Positions 37,585 to 49,606 of a DNA stretch of 64,000 bases are shown in pieces (position 1 is the stretch's first letter; each line of letters begins with the position of its first letter). The notes under the pieces were generated by a model. The model saw only the letters and a program-made list of their open reading frames with translations, made no database searches and was not told the origin of the DNA. Source of the DNA: Todiramphus chloris collaris (lineage: Eukaryota > Chordata > Aves > Coraciiformes > Alcedinidae); assembly GCA_025345505.1 (NCBI GenBank), contig JANVCC010000021.1, positions 31,067,365-31,131,364 of the forward strand, read 5' to 3'. A program made the translations under genes and the position numbers.

Positions 37585-37930
37585 CATAAAATTGGCTTCT
37601 TTAGCCGTTTCTGCTAGACATCTTTAATTTCAACCTCATCTAATTTGCATACATTATTTTTATCTTTTACAAACAGCAGCCAAGCAACAGCACTGTGCAA
37701 GTCAATCTAAAAGCCTTTTATTACATTACAGTTTAATTTCTTATTTACTATGCTTGCTAAATTGTATTTTTGAACAAAACTGGCAGCTACTCCCTCAATT
37801 GACCAGAATGTTGTATTTTTAATGATTGGAGCTGGAAACAGCTGGAAGCTATTGTTTTAAACATAACCTTAACTTTGTTTGCATGATAAGTAAATGGCTA
37901 TGCTGACTGGTAACTGAACAAGATTGAAGA
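37585..37930. promoter_or_regulatory. Candidate conserved noncoding element (speculative)
   Basis: Non-repetitive AT-rich sequence with the texture of vertebrate developmental enhancers. It has an octamer ATTTGCAT (POU-type) at 37643-37650, TTTATTAC (HOX/CDX-type) at 37717-37724, a CAGCTG E-box at 37839-37844 within a GCTGGAA direct repeat, and a TTTGCATGA word near 37880. No coding frame and no transposon similarity. This is inferred from motif density and absence of repeat decay; conservation itself cannot be seen in one sequence. Confidence 0.25.
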
Positions 37931-40900
37931 CAGTAGGTAATAACAAGATACTTACATGAACACCCTGAAGACATATAGTCAAGGAAGCCAAGTTAGAGTC
38001 CTTTTATCTTAAGAATTTGCTTCAGGAAAACGTAGATCCAGAATATTTATTTAGTGAAGTGCTCTTTACTGACAGCTGAGATGATGTAGAATAGTCAAAC
38101 ATTCACTGTGGGGAAGATGCAACAGAACACCCTAAAATTTTTATTCTTTCCTTGTAACCTGTTGTTATTATTATTGTATAATTTGATCATGACATCCTGG
38201 ACTACTCCAGAAACAGAGTTTGATGAAGATCCCAGCATTGCTTATGAATTGTGCAGTTAAGAATGCTGGAGGGTTTTTCACTGTTAATTTCTCTGAGTGA
38301 CTGACAAACAGCAGATAGGTTCAGATGCATCTGAATCCTCTGCAACTGTTACAATCTACAATCAAGAAAAAAATAACCTGTCTTGCTAACACTATTCTTA
38401 ACTTTAAATATAAACTGAAAAAGAAATTTGGTAATTTAATTCTCTGAGGGCTTGTTTACCTTTATAGTACTGGATCTTGGATCTTGCTGATGGCTCATTT
38501 ATTGACATAATTGTTAAAGCTGGAGCATATTCTGTATTTATTCAACCCCCTTCACCAGACATGGACATACAGGGTTGAGTCTTTTGCTGATAACTATGGT
38601 AGTGGAAATAATTATATGTATTTGTTTCAATCCTTATAAATGTTTATGTTTGTATAGAATACTTAGTTTGTCAGGTGTTTTTATTAATAAAAATACACAT
38701 ATATTGATTCTAATATTTTTTATTTCCTCCTCACTCTCATAGGGAGTTCCAAACTAATGCAAAATACTCATTTTAAAATGCTTTTTCAAAAACAAGTTCC
38801 TGTATTTCTACAAATCATGATAACAGTTTTATATTTCACAGTCAGTGTTCTAACAGAACTGTGGATAAAGGCCGGGCTGATGCTGATATAACTTTCTTCA
38901 ATTTGCATAATTTTGTGTTTCATAAACTTTATTACTTCCAGTGATGGTAATTCTGATGATGGTAGAAACTCTTTAAGCATTTAACTTACTAAAAAGATAA
39001 AAATAGAACCCAAAGTAAACAATGCTTTTTTAGCTGTTTTAAAGTAACAGCTCAAACTTCGTAATAGTCCTCACAAAGCCCCGAGTCGACATGGGTGATT
39101 TCAATCATATCTGAAGTCTGGAATTGAGACTATTTGTACTGTATTTAGTTTGCCAAATTCTTTGGGTTTTGCCACTTTCTAAAATGTCTGTTCCTTTTAC
39201 TACGGTATTTCTTATTATTAACATTGCCTTTAGCATGTACTGCTCCATTACCATTGATTTTTTCCTCTCTTTGAAATGTTTGTAGCATAGAGTCTATAGT
39301 ATCACATCATTCATTCAGGTTTTTAACATTAAAAGTGAAGTCACAATAAACTTTTAGATTGACTTGCGTGGTACAAGAGAAAATTTTTCAAGTCATGTAG
39401 CAGAAGTGTACTTTATATGCAGTATGGAATTATCAGAATTTCTTAAAAGGACAGAAAAAAAATATCATATATGAATACACTGTCTTTATATGAAAATCTG
39501 ATCCACATGCAGACATAGGAATAGCATCACAGGAAATCGCTATACAAAGTATCTATAATGTTGGAAGATGTAAAAACTCTTGGATTTGTTCAAAGACTAT
39601 ATTTCCTCTGACAACTCTGACATTTTGCCATGCATCACAACATGTAAGAGGTGCAAATTAAGGCAGGTGTTAATATCTCAAGAATGATTTTGTGCTTAAT
39701 TTCTTAGATTTTAAATATAGATGATCTTTGTCCCAGGCTACAGATAATTGATTTGATGGTTGACTACTACTCAGCTCATGCAGATATAAAGGCCATCAGG
39801 CTATAATTCTTAGAGTCTGAAGTGGCACAAATAAGATTTATGTTCATGTAACTCAGGATAACCAAAATAACTCTGAAGTGATCCCAGTATTTGGTCATAA
39901 AAGGGAATTAAAGAAAAAAAAAAAAAAACACCCAAACACTTTCCTGTCTGGATTCTGTGAAACTATATGTCTACAAGAACTTTAACAAATCTGATTTAGT
40001 CACAGTTTGACTAACTCATTATATTTGCTTCACTACTAACTTTTGATTTACATAAATGTTCACTACAGTTTTAATTGCATTTCCTTCGTGATACATTTTA
40101 CAGCTACAATCTATAGCTGTAATTGAAAAGGACTTAATTTTTAATCAGGGATGTTTTATGTAGAAAAATATATATCATTTTAATGTGACAAAAATTTACA
40201 TTGTTGGATAGAATTTCTAAGATGTAAATGTGGAGACTGTGTCTATAAAGTATTATCCTGGCAACAAGTATCGCTATACACAAACGTACAGATAATTCTC
40301 TTAGCTTGATGAAGAAATGTTTGCTTCCAAATTTTAAACTGAAGGTTGCTTTAACACCAAGCAATTGCAGAAACAATTTTGTATAACTTGACATATAGAC
40401 TATCTAAAAGATGTCCTAGAGGGAAATCCCTGAACTCATATGGGACAATGGAATTGCAATGATGTTATTTATCACAAATAACTGCACTGGAGTAATCTAA
40501 AATAAGAATTGTTAATAGGCTGACATGGGATTTCTTAATTTTTTTTTTTTTTCACTAGTGACTCTGAAGGATTGAGCTCTTAATCCCTTTCTCCTCCATT
40601 CTGAAGAGTCATAGTTGCATCATCTGAAAATATATTTGATTTTCTTAAAATGCTCTGAGTTACCTATCTCTGTATAGAGTCTTATACTTGGTATTTTACA
40701 TATACTGTCTAGAATACATTTTCACAAACAGATCTTTGGGGTTTTAGATAAGCTTAATATTTTAACTATACATCTACATTCAACATAATGATGTTATTAA
40801 TATTTTTCTTAAATACTCGTTGAATTTACTAATGTTCAGTACCAGTCAAGACTAGGTCAGCTGAATGTCTGTGTATGCACTGGCTCTTTGTGTAACATGC

Positions 40901-42153
40901 TTTTATTTTATAGTTTTGCAGTAGTTTATCCTTTGGATAAATATAAGCCATTCTAATCTAAAACACCTTCAGAAGAAGAAGTCATAAACGGAAGCACAAT
41001 TACCCAACACAGCGTTTAATTTTCTTACTGGTTAAAATTATTCTCATGCACTGCATAGAATCATTAAAAATAGAGGAAAATAGAGAGTTCCCTGAAACCA
41101 CTGTTTAAGAGCTTATAAAACAACTGCAGTGAAATAGAACTGCACAGAACACAGTTTCAGTACTGTACACCATTTGGACTATTTTTTTTTTTCATAAAGT
41201 TAAGTTTAATTCGTCGTGCTTGAACAGGGTTTCTTCCCACTTATGTAAAGTATTCTGTACTCCTGGAGCTTTGTGAAGGGAATTCCACTTTCTAGCCTGA
41301 TATGTGAAACATGCCAAGAGGAATAGCAACTAAGTAAGTTCTTAAGGAGATACAATAGCTCAGACACAATAGGTTGTCCAATATTTCAATTTTCAGCTGA
41401 AAAGGAAAGACTCAGGAGAATCTACTAGCATGTAAATGTATCACTGTAGACCTTCTGCTTCTTAGAGTTCCCTAAACAAAATCCAGTTATTCATGTGTTC
41501 TATCCTAAAAGAGGAGTTTCATTATAAAGAATGTGAGGAAGGCAGATGTCTTGTATTCATCATTTAGAATGAGAAAATGAGAGGCAGAAAGATGGAGTAG
41601 ATACTGCCCTCAGAAAAGTGAAGAATTTGATTGCATGTTGTGACCTCCTTTACTTAATCTGAAGAATGTGAAATCACTCTTATGTATAGATCTATTTCAT
41701 ATAAATAACCTGAGACTCCTTCCATTTCAGATAGAAGTAGCCATCATTAGTCATGGGTACGAAGCTGCTATCTTTCAGGTATTCAGATTTCAGACGACTA
41801 CATAACTCATGTAAGTAGCAGGTATATTGACTGCTCCAAAACCTTTGAGCAGTAAGAGGAGCTGAAGATTTTACAGAACAGACCTGAGAACAGAATATTA
41901 CAGAATGTAATATAGGGCTGGTTCCTGATCTGCAGTACCACAGGAATTAATTTTCAAGTTGTCTATAAAACATCCATCTTCATAGTTCTAGAAGGCTGCA
42001 GAGTGTGTAATGTCTGCAATGCCCATTACTGATTTCCCTGAAATTTTGTATGTTGATAGACACCCATAGAGCAACAGATTTGGGAAACAGAATATATCAG
42101 TAGAGCTTAAGGAACACAAGGAAACAAATATGAGGAGAAAAAAAACAAACTGA

Positions 42154-42154
<1 letters not shown>

Positions 42155-42185
<31 letters not shown>
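42155..42185. repeat. Poly-A tract (A31)
   Basis: The longest homopolymer in the window, preceded by an A8 run. No polyadenylation signal, coding remnant or target duplication was recognised next to it. Confidence 0.92.
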
Positions 42186-42186
<1 letters not shown>

Positions 42187-42499
42187 CAAAAACCCACAAA
42201 ACAATCAAGCCATTGTTTCTACACTGGAGCCTTTAAAACCTGAAGTTGATGTACATTATTGCAGAAACACAGCTTAGGGAAACTTCTTAAGCCCACTTTG
42301 CTGTGATTCATCACCTAGTGGAGTCATGGAATACAAGTCATGCCTCTGTAGGCCGACACTTAGTGTGTGCTTCTCTTCTGTACATTCACAAGTATGTTGA
42401 TACCACCAGGTCTACATGGGAACAGTCTAATGAAGTGAAGAATGAAGTGAGAAAAACACACAGAACCTGCTATACACTTTTGCTGGGTTTAACTTGTAC

Positions 42500-43712
42500 T
42501 GTAGTGGGTTTGTGTCACTGGGAACTGCAGAGTCCCCTGTGTGGAGAAGACTCTGAGTTGCCTTGAGCTGGCCACAACCAAGTCTAGGTGACTTCAACAA
42601 AACTGTGAATTCCCCATTGCTTCCCAATTCTTCAGACAGACACTGGACCTCTTGAGATCACAGTTCACATGTAATTAGGCAGGAGACACAACTGTGGGGG
42701 TGAAGAAAGATGGGTAAATTGGGACAAATGAAGTGTAACTTGCAGAAAAAAACAGGGAAGGTGAAAATATGAAGAACGAGGAGATGTGTGTGGCTTGTGT
42801 CGAGCCTGGAGAAGGAAATATATTTACTTAAGTGTTTCTTGTTTTTTTGGGTTTTTTTTAAATTATAGTTATTGCTTTTTCCCTAACACCTGAATCTGAT
42901 CTCTATAAAGATGTATATCTTTCTCTACACATATATAAAGATCTAGAAGCTCTGTGTAATAAGGACAATAAGGAAAAGGCCCAGGAGGTTTCTCCCAGAA
43001 GATGAGACAAAACAGAAATGGCAGCAGTCAATGCATCATGAATTGGAAAATTTTATTTCTAGGTCAATTTTAGATAGAGAGGGCAGGTGGTGTGAATCTT
43101 CCCTTGTCTACAGCTTTCGGGAATCTCCAGCTGCCTGAGGGATCACAGCGTGGTATAGACTGGAGCTGTGTGTGTTTTCTTCTCCTAAGGTTGTTGTGTG
43201 AGACTCCAGCTCTGGAAGACAAAGGATGAGCAGCCACCATCTTGTCACACCATAGGCAACCTCTGTTTTCCTGCCCATGCCAGAAGCCCTGCCCTCGCCC
43301 TTCTCCCTGCCTTCTTACCTCAACCCTCGCTCACCCACCTGCTCATCTCCAGCCTCGCCCACCTCACTGCACACTCTTTTGGTACCTGTTTTGGGCGGCC
43401 TATGTCACTGGTGCTCTGTGTTGTGGCAACCACCACAACAACGTTTTGTCTGCTGTGACAGTCAACACATCACCAGGGGTTCCAGAGCTGATGGAAGGTG
43501 CAGCCCTTGGCTGTCCAGGGAAGACTTGTCACTCTTCAGCCTTGTTCAATGCAATGGGATGACAGACACCACAGCTCAGGCTCATGGGGAAAATGGCCAA
43601 CATGGAGAACCTGCTGTCACTCCTGTCTCTGTGTGGTCACCTCACAGCCCCTCACTGTTCTGTCCCACCCCACCTCCCCTGGTCCTCTTCCTGGTTTTTA
43701 AAACCTATTACA
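42500..43712 (+). mobile_element. Possible long LTR (TGTAGTGGGTTT ... AAACCTATTACA)
   Basis: The left end TGTAGTGGGTTTGTGT resembles the start of a known avian LTR type. The right end AAACCTATTACA at 43701-43712 is its imperfect inverted counterpart. The 1.2-kb interval is distinctly richer in GC on its right half (about 43080-43690) than the flanks and has a TATATAAAG word near 42935. The flanking bases GTAC and GTAA agree only partly as a target duplication. Three overlapping open frames at 43198-43747 reflect low stop density in GC-rich DNA. The call could be wrong; the two ends may belong to different elements. Confidence 0.4.
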
Positions 43713-43780
43713 GTAATTTAAATATTTTCAATTCATTGATTAAATAACTATAAAAAAGAAATAACACTTATTTTTCCTGG

Positions 43781-43801
43781 CCCCTCCCCTCCCCCCCCCC
43801 C
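43781..43801. repeat. C-rich tract
   Basis: CCCCTCCCCT followed by C11. Confidence 0.9.
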
Positions 43802-43974
43802 AACCTCAGGAGATCTTTAATCAATTTATTCATTTTTTATGGATGAAGTAGCTTTTATCCTTAGAAGTTTTATTCTGCCAAAAAAATGCTGGTTTAGAAG
43901 GTATTGTTGCCTATAGTTATGTCTACCAGTAATGAAAATTGAGACGTTCAACTTACAACAAGTAAGGCTTCTAT

Positions 43975-44980
43975 GGGTACCTTGGCCAAAAAGGGAAGAT
44001 TAAGGAAAATGTTCCACACCTCATAAGTAAGACAGAAGAAATACTGGCAACTAACATGGAGAAGGCTGGGGTAATCAATATTTTTGCCTCTGTTTTCAAC
44101 AATCTCTCTTCCCACATCTCAGCTCTCTGAACCTCAAGGCATGGATGAGATGAATGAAATCCCCTTTATCATAAGATCAGGATTGAGATCACATGAGGAA
44201 ATGGAACATACATGAGTCCTTGAGACCCAATGAAATGCATCTCAGGCTCCTGAGGGAATTGTCTGCTGAAACTGTAAATAGAGTCTCCATTATCCATTAT
44301 ATTTGAAAAGTCATGGCAGTCAGGTAAAATCATGTAACTGGACTTATGCAAAGTCTTTGACATGGTCCCCCACAACATCTTTCTAAGTTGGAGAGATATG
44401 GATTTCACAGGTGGACTGTTCAGTAGATAAGGAATTGTCTGGATGGTCATATCCAGAGGGTAGTCAATGACTCTATGGGTGACAAGTGGTGTCTCTCAGG
44501 GGTCCATGCTAGGACTGGTGCTGTTTAATATCTTCATCAATGATATAGACAGTGGTATTGAGTGCACCATCAGCAAGTCTGCACATGACACCAAGCCAAA
44601 TGGTGAGGTCAATATACCAGAGGGACAAGATGTCATCCAGAGGGACCTGGACAGGGTGGCAAGGTGGGCCTAGGTGAATCTCATGAGGTTCAAAAAGACC
44701 AAGTGGAAGGTCCTGCACCTGTGTCAGAACAATCCTAGTTATCAGTATAGGCTGGGGGATGATGTGATAGAAAGCAGCCCTGCAGAGAAGGAGTTTGGGA
44801 TACTTGTGGACAAAAAATTGGAAATGAGCTGGCAAAGCTTGCTTGCAGTCCAGAAAGCCAATCATATCCTGGGCTGCATAAAAAACAGTGTGGCCATCAG
44901 GTCAAGGGAGGCGATTCTCTCTTTCTGGTATGTGCTGGTGAGACCCCACCTGAAGCATTTCATCCAGTTCTGGATGAGTT
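43975..44980 (+). mobile_element. CR1 LINE, truncated at both ends
   Basis: From 'ccaaaaagggaagattaagg' (about 43985) the sequence follows CR1 ORF2. It passes the segment before the RT, the RT palm ('gacatggtcccccacaacat' near 44358; 'gtctctcaggggtccatgct' near 44490) and the C-terminal region up to 'catccagttctggatgag'. It then stops at about 44980 without the 3' UTR or terminal octamers. About 100 bp of unassigned DNA separates it from a truncated LTR. Loss of the 3' end implies deletion after insertion. Confidence 0.9.
44467..44980 (+). pseudogene. CR1 ORF2 RT-core remnant with altered catalytic box
   Basis: Encodes the RT palm and following region of CR1 ORF2. [20 protein letters not shown] marks the palm. 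The catalytic Phe-Ala-Asp-Asp box reads Ser-Ala-His-Asp (codons at 44578-44589), losing the first metal-binding aspartate. A TAG at 44671-44673 interrupts the frame, after which the same frame reads on with KWKVLHLCQNNPSYQYRL, AEKEFGILVDKKLEMSWQSL and HILGCIKNSVAIRSREAI. CR1 similarity ends near 44980 at the element's deletion edge; the frame continues into unrelated DNA to 45042. Confidence 0.88.
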
Positions 44981-45082
44981 TAAGTCATAGATGTTTTTTT
45001 CCCTTGACTGAATTATTATTTTTTTTTCCACATCTGACATGAATGAAAGAGTTATTCTGTGTGAAGTTCGTATTTGGCAGGG

Positions 45083-45630
45083 TGGAGCAGGCACAGGGGG
45101 AGTTCCAGACTGGGCCCAGCAGCAGATGAGAACTTTGTTCGGGAGCTGGATTCTGGTACCAGATTCAGGAGCACACAGATAGGGATCAAAGGCAGAATGG
45201 ACAGAGTCCTCCTTGGATAATCTGAGGAAGGAACCAAGTAAGACCTGAGCCAAGATGAGCCAAACTGGCAAAGCAGTCCAAAAGGGAGAAGAGACGCAGA
45301 ACCTCCAGATCCCTCAGCTTTATACCGGAAACGATGTCTATGGGATTGAATACCTCGTTGGTCAGTTTAGAGTTACCCGTCCTGTCTGCTCCTCCCTGAA
45401 GGTGCAGCCTTTTCACCTTCTGCACCCCCCAGTGTGGTACAGAAGATCCAGCAGTGGCCTTGGTCTGCATACCAATTCTTGGTAGTAGCTCTAAACATGA
45501 GGTGTTATCACTGCTAGAAGCAGACGCTGCCTGGGAAAACAGGCTGCTAACTTCAGTAAGTGTAGAAGAACTGAGCTGAAAAGTAAAATAACTAAACAGA
45601 ATTATTTCTGTTCTCACTCAAACCAGGACA
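45083..45630 (-). mobile_element. LTR of the TGTCCTGGTTTG family, 3'-truncated
   Basis: On the minus strand it begins TGTCCTGGTTTGAGTGAGAA at 45630 and stays collinear with the LTR at 28434-29205, including the 'gcagcctgtt' and 'ctagcagtgataa' blocks and a TATA box (TTTATA on plus at 45319-45324). The match breaks at about 45083, so the last 200 bp or so are lost. The broken edge faces the truncated CR1 at 43975-44980. Open frames on both strands inside it are non-coding. Confidence 0.85.
45319..45324 (-). promoter_or_regulatory. LTR TATA box
   Basis: TATAAA on the minus strand in the context GGTATAAAGCTG, matching the block in the LTR at 28434-29205. Confidence 0.4.
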
Positions 45631-45844
45631 GCATTATATTTTCTTGGATATATATGTAGAATATATATTTGTTTATGTACATTTCACCATTTCACCTGCA
45701 GAGAGAGTGATGAATTTGCACATTAGTATAAAACCACACAAGTCATGGAATATCTTTATGTTTTAGTCATAGAAGCTCAGTAAGATCTACAAGTTTTGAA
45801 GTACAGGAATCTTCACAGGAAATTTCCTAATGTAAAGATAGTTG

Positions 45845-45975
45845 TCTTTTGTCCTATTAAAAAAGAAAAAACAAAAAAAGCAAAACAACTAAGAAGCAAA
45901 CACACACACCAAAAAAACCCAAAAAAAAACCCACAATAAACAAAGCCAAACTTATATCTTTGGTCAAATGCAAAA
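45845..45975. repeat. A-rich low-complexity tract
   Basis: Poly-A blocks separated by C and G, with CACACACACC in the middle. Confidence 0.8.
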
Positions 45976-46844
45976 AAACCCCACCTAATTCTAATTTTTA
46001 TTTTAATACACAATCACTAGCTTCCATCTTCTTGTATACACTTACATGTCTTTGGTATAATTATGTAAGGCTTCTGTGGGATTAAATCAATGTTTTACTT
46101 TGTACCATTTCTTTACATTCCTGAGCGTAAAAATTGCTAAGCTAACCATAAGAATCCTAAATACCTTCAAAATAGTTATCAGAGTGATCCAAAAAAGAAA
46201 TAGTATGTTTCAGCAGATCATGATTACACCAGTGAGAAAGAAAAATTAACCAACAGAATGTTAAATCAAAGTTTTATGTTAAATTTGCTGAAAGTATTGC
46301 TAAGCTATTATTATTTAGGGGGAAAAATACCCAAAACAATGAAATAAAAATGAGCTAGGTATAAGCATAATGGCATCATTCCACAAGCTAAAACCTGTAT
46401 ACTTTCTGTCCACGAAGGAAGAAGCAGCATCCCACAGCATGTGCTTGAAGACATTCTTTCCAAGCTTTATGCAAATCCCCTGACCCTCCAGCCACTGCAC
46501 ATTCTTCAAACAGACATCTACCTTCAAAACTGACAGCAAGCAATAAGGTGACAAACGAGCCTGCAGCCTGCACATGTGCAACACACTTTACCCAGAATAT
46601 TTGGATGTGATAGAATTAAGCTGACCTCTGTGACAAGGACACCTTAATCAAAAGAGCCAGAATCAAAGGGTAGATGAGGGGAGGGAAGCAATCCTGATGG
46701 GTCCTGTGTTCTACCTTTGTGCCTATTGGGCTAGGACATTTCTTAAGCATTTTGACATTTGCTTTGTAACTCTTTACTCTTATACTTCCATTTTCTTGAC
46801 TGAAAGAATGCTAAATTGTTTTCTATGATGCTTATATAAGGGAG

Positions 46845-46869
46845 AAAAAAAAAAAAAAAAAAAAAAAAA
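46845..46869. repeat. Poly-A tract (A25)
   Basis: A25 after TTATATAAGGGAG. No AATAAA lies just upstream and no retrocopy was recognised. Confidence 0.9.
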
Positions 46870-47554
46870 GAACAGTCTTATCAGTCTTATAGTCTACCAA
46901 GATTAGCCTTTAGATAGACTGTATAGAACTTTAATGAATATTAATATTGGAATTGCTTTGCTTAGTCTTTGCTTTTGCATACCACAAAATTCAGCCTGGC
47001 TTAGTTGTTTATTTATTATTATTTTTAAAATTAGAAGATAAATTGTGCACCTCTTACATGTTTTTGTTAATGTGAGAATTATTGAGGAAAAGAATTATCA
47101 AATCTTTCCAACTGTCTGGCCATTACAGCTAACATAGAAATGAATAGTTTCTTGTTCACTTTTACATGAGCACACTCAACACCTTGTGAAACCTTTATGG
47201 TTTCTTAATTGCAGCAATAAAATTTTAGAAAGCACTACAGTGTACTCTTTAAATTTGTCTTGACAGGCTTTTGGCAACACAACTTTAAATGAAGAGGGAA
47301 AAGAAAAAAAGAAAAAAACCATTAATCTCATAAGGAGATAAAAGCCCCAACTGATGGAAATACAAATGTTTTGCAAATATACATTTAAGAGTTGGCCTTC
47401 ATGACTGTGAAGCTACTGAAGAGCATTTTCTGTGTTTTTCTGAAGTGACAGAGGGATTCAATTAGCAAAGTTTTGACTGTTTATGATGAAAGTGTTCAAG
47501 ATAAACTTTCAAAATTGTCACATAAAGGGGTAAAGTAATTTGTCAGAAAATAAA

Positions 47555-48170
47555 CCCCCTTGCATTCCATCTGGTCCTCAGATATCAGAGGGGCTGGGGA
47601 CAGCTGGGCTTAGATTCTGAGTGATGTCCAATTTGGCACTATTAGTCTCATTGCGTTGAGTGTATCTGTACTCTCACGGCTCCCAGTTCACTAATAGCAC
47701 ACTGCACTCCCATCTAGTCACACTACATGGCTTCACGCAGCCAGTAAGGAGCTGGTGGTGCCCAGTGAGAGACTCTTGCATCTAGTAATGCCAATAGTGC
47801 AGTTTATGGAGAACAGAAGTAGTACAGGTTCTTGTGGATTGGTGTTGATAAATTCACTGTCTGCAAAGCACGTGCAGATACACAAAATGTCTTAGATTAA
47901 AGAGCAGCTCAGTAAAATTTCTAAGTTTCCTGGGGAAATACTCAGAAAGCCTGGATCTTACCCAAGGGTGTCCCTATGGGGTTGAAGTGAGGCTCAGCCT
48001 GTCAACTGATCCCAGGAGTCAGAGATGGTCGGTGATAGTATCCACCCTAACTTGTCCATTATGATGTTTTCCCTGACATCTCCCCTTACTTAAACCATTT
48101 TTATAATAATTTTTACCTTCAAGGTGGAGCTTGAGTGACTCGAGTCACAAGTGCCTATATTATGATTAGT
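47555..48170. mobile_element. Unclassified GC-richer block, possible decayed LTR or leader region
   Basis: Richer in GC and CpG than its flanks, with no coding frame and no CR1 landmarks. A word at 47756-47773 (TGGTGCCCAGTGAGAGAC) looks like a decayed tRNA-Lys-type primer-binding site. It ends with a block near 48080-48165 ('ggtggagcttgagtgactcg') that feels LTR-like. Neither terminal repeats nor target duplication was found, so the class is a guess. Confidence 0.3.
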
Positions 48171-49170
48171 GACATTCTGAATTCCCTATGTTTTTTCTTC
48201 AGTTAAAGCCATATTTAAAGCCATAAAGAAGCCATAGAGTATTGCTTATCTCCTTTGTTTAAAATAAATTTTTCTGTGTCTAAATAAAGAAGTATTCTGA
48301 CAGATAAAAAATAGAGATTCAGTACTGCTTACATAGAAAACAATTGTTTGCATGATATGTTACATACTGTATAAACCATATAAATTTGTCTGCATTTTTT
48401 TCTTTCTTATTAGATATATTTAATGAAAATCAAAGTGTTAACACCAGTGGAATAAGTTTCACCATCTATGAAAAGAAATGTCACCTGTACTTCATGCATT
48501 TCCCATGAATATTACAAATCATACAGTGTAATCAGGAAAGATATACACAGTTTAATTATGATACTAGGAATAGTTAATTAGTTGATGAATAGTTACTGTA
48601 ATTAACAAGCAAAAAAAAAATTGAATAAATATAGCATTGGTAAGTAGTATTGTATTTCAGTTTTCTATCACATAAACAGTGTGCAGCTGAAAAGATTTAC
48701 TTTAAATTATTAGAAACTGTTCTAAGAGATTATTAGAAATTAACTCTTTTATTTAATCCATGCTTCTGCTTTCTGTTTGTTTCATACCTCATTTCACCAT
48801 AGAAACTGAAATGAACTGTATCGTTCCTCTTAATCTTGTTCACCCATTAAGTGGGTGGAGCACCATCAATTGAGGGATCTATATACCCATGAAAATGTCT
48901 TTTGTAGAATGGTGTCCATCCTTGCAGCCACGATAGTTAATTTCAAGCATTCAAAAGCAATTTATTGTCCCTTAAAGTCAAAAGATTTCCTTAAAATTGT
49001 TTTAAAAATATGTTTTCTTCTCTTTGATTTTTAGATTCTTATTTATCACTACTCAATTGGGTCCTGATATCTTGCTGTTCTTTGCAATAATGAAAGCTAA
49101 ATACTTTTATTAAAAGATTATTTTGTTAAATTTTCTGTTGAGCCCTGATGTAGAGCTTGAAAGGAAAAAA

Positions 49171-49195
49171 TAAACCAACCAACCAACCAAACAAA
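49171..49195. repeat. AACC microsatellite
   Basis: Four AACC units followed by AAACAAAAAC. Confidence 0.88.
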
Positions 49196-49514
49196 AACTT
49201 TCAGTATTATGAAAATTCTTAATAGATAAAAAGCTGCTCATGATACAGAGGTGTTATAAACACCAAGTGTAAATAGCAAATGTGAGAAAATAGGTCTGCA
49301 TGTGATTAACTTGTTGAATAAACAAATTTGGTTGATTCTCATGCTTGTACAAAGGTCATAAATGTGTCTATCACTTCAAATATCAATTTAAGAATTCATA
49401 TGGGATTTACAGACTTAGTTATTATGGCACAGTGTTTGTTTTGAAATATGACTAGCTCAGCAATGAAAACTGATCCTAAAGAATAATAACAATATTGGTA
49501 ACAACAATGCAGCA

Positions 49515-49606
49515 AGGAAACAAACAAACAAAAAGCAAGCAATCAAGCAAACAAACAACAACAAAACCCCCAACACAACAACAAAACAAAACAAAACAAA
49601 CCCCAA
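49515..49606. repeat. CAAA/CAACA-rich microsatellite
   Basis: Imperfect CAAA, CAACA and CAAAA units over about 90 bases. Confidence 0.9.

Larger units (their letters stand above)
36031..42499. other. AT-rich interval; candidate conserved element inside
   Basis: No transposon, gene or RNA was recognised apart from homopolymers (the A31 run at 42155-42185, an A16 run near 39913). It includes the candidate noncoding element at 37585-37930. Confidence 0.45.

Noticed and set aside
42155..42185. Poly-A tail of a retrocopy
   Set aside because: No polyadenylation signal, coding remnant or flanking duplication; treated as a homopolymer.
43198..43747. Three overlapping plus-strand open frames (86, 106 and 156 codons)
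   Set aside because: All three frames are open together because the DNA is GC-rich and stop-poor. The translations are Pro/Ser/Leu/His-rich with no domain, and the region may be part of an LTR.
46380..46869. Retrocopied gene ending in A25
   Set aside because: Upstream sequence has no recognisable coding content and no AATAAA near the A run.
49515..49606. CRISPR-like regular repeat array
   Set aside because: It is a simple CAAA-type microsatellite without spacers, and the genome is avian.
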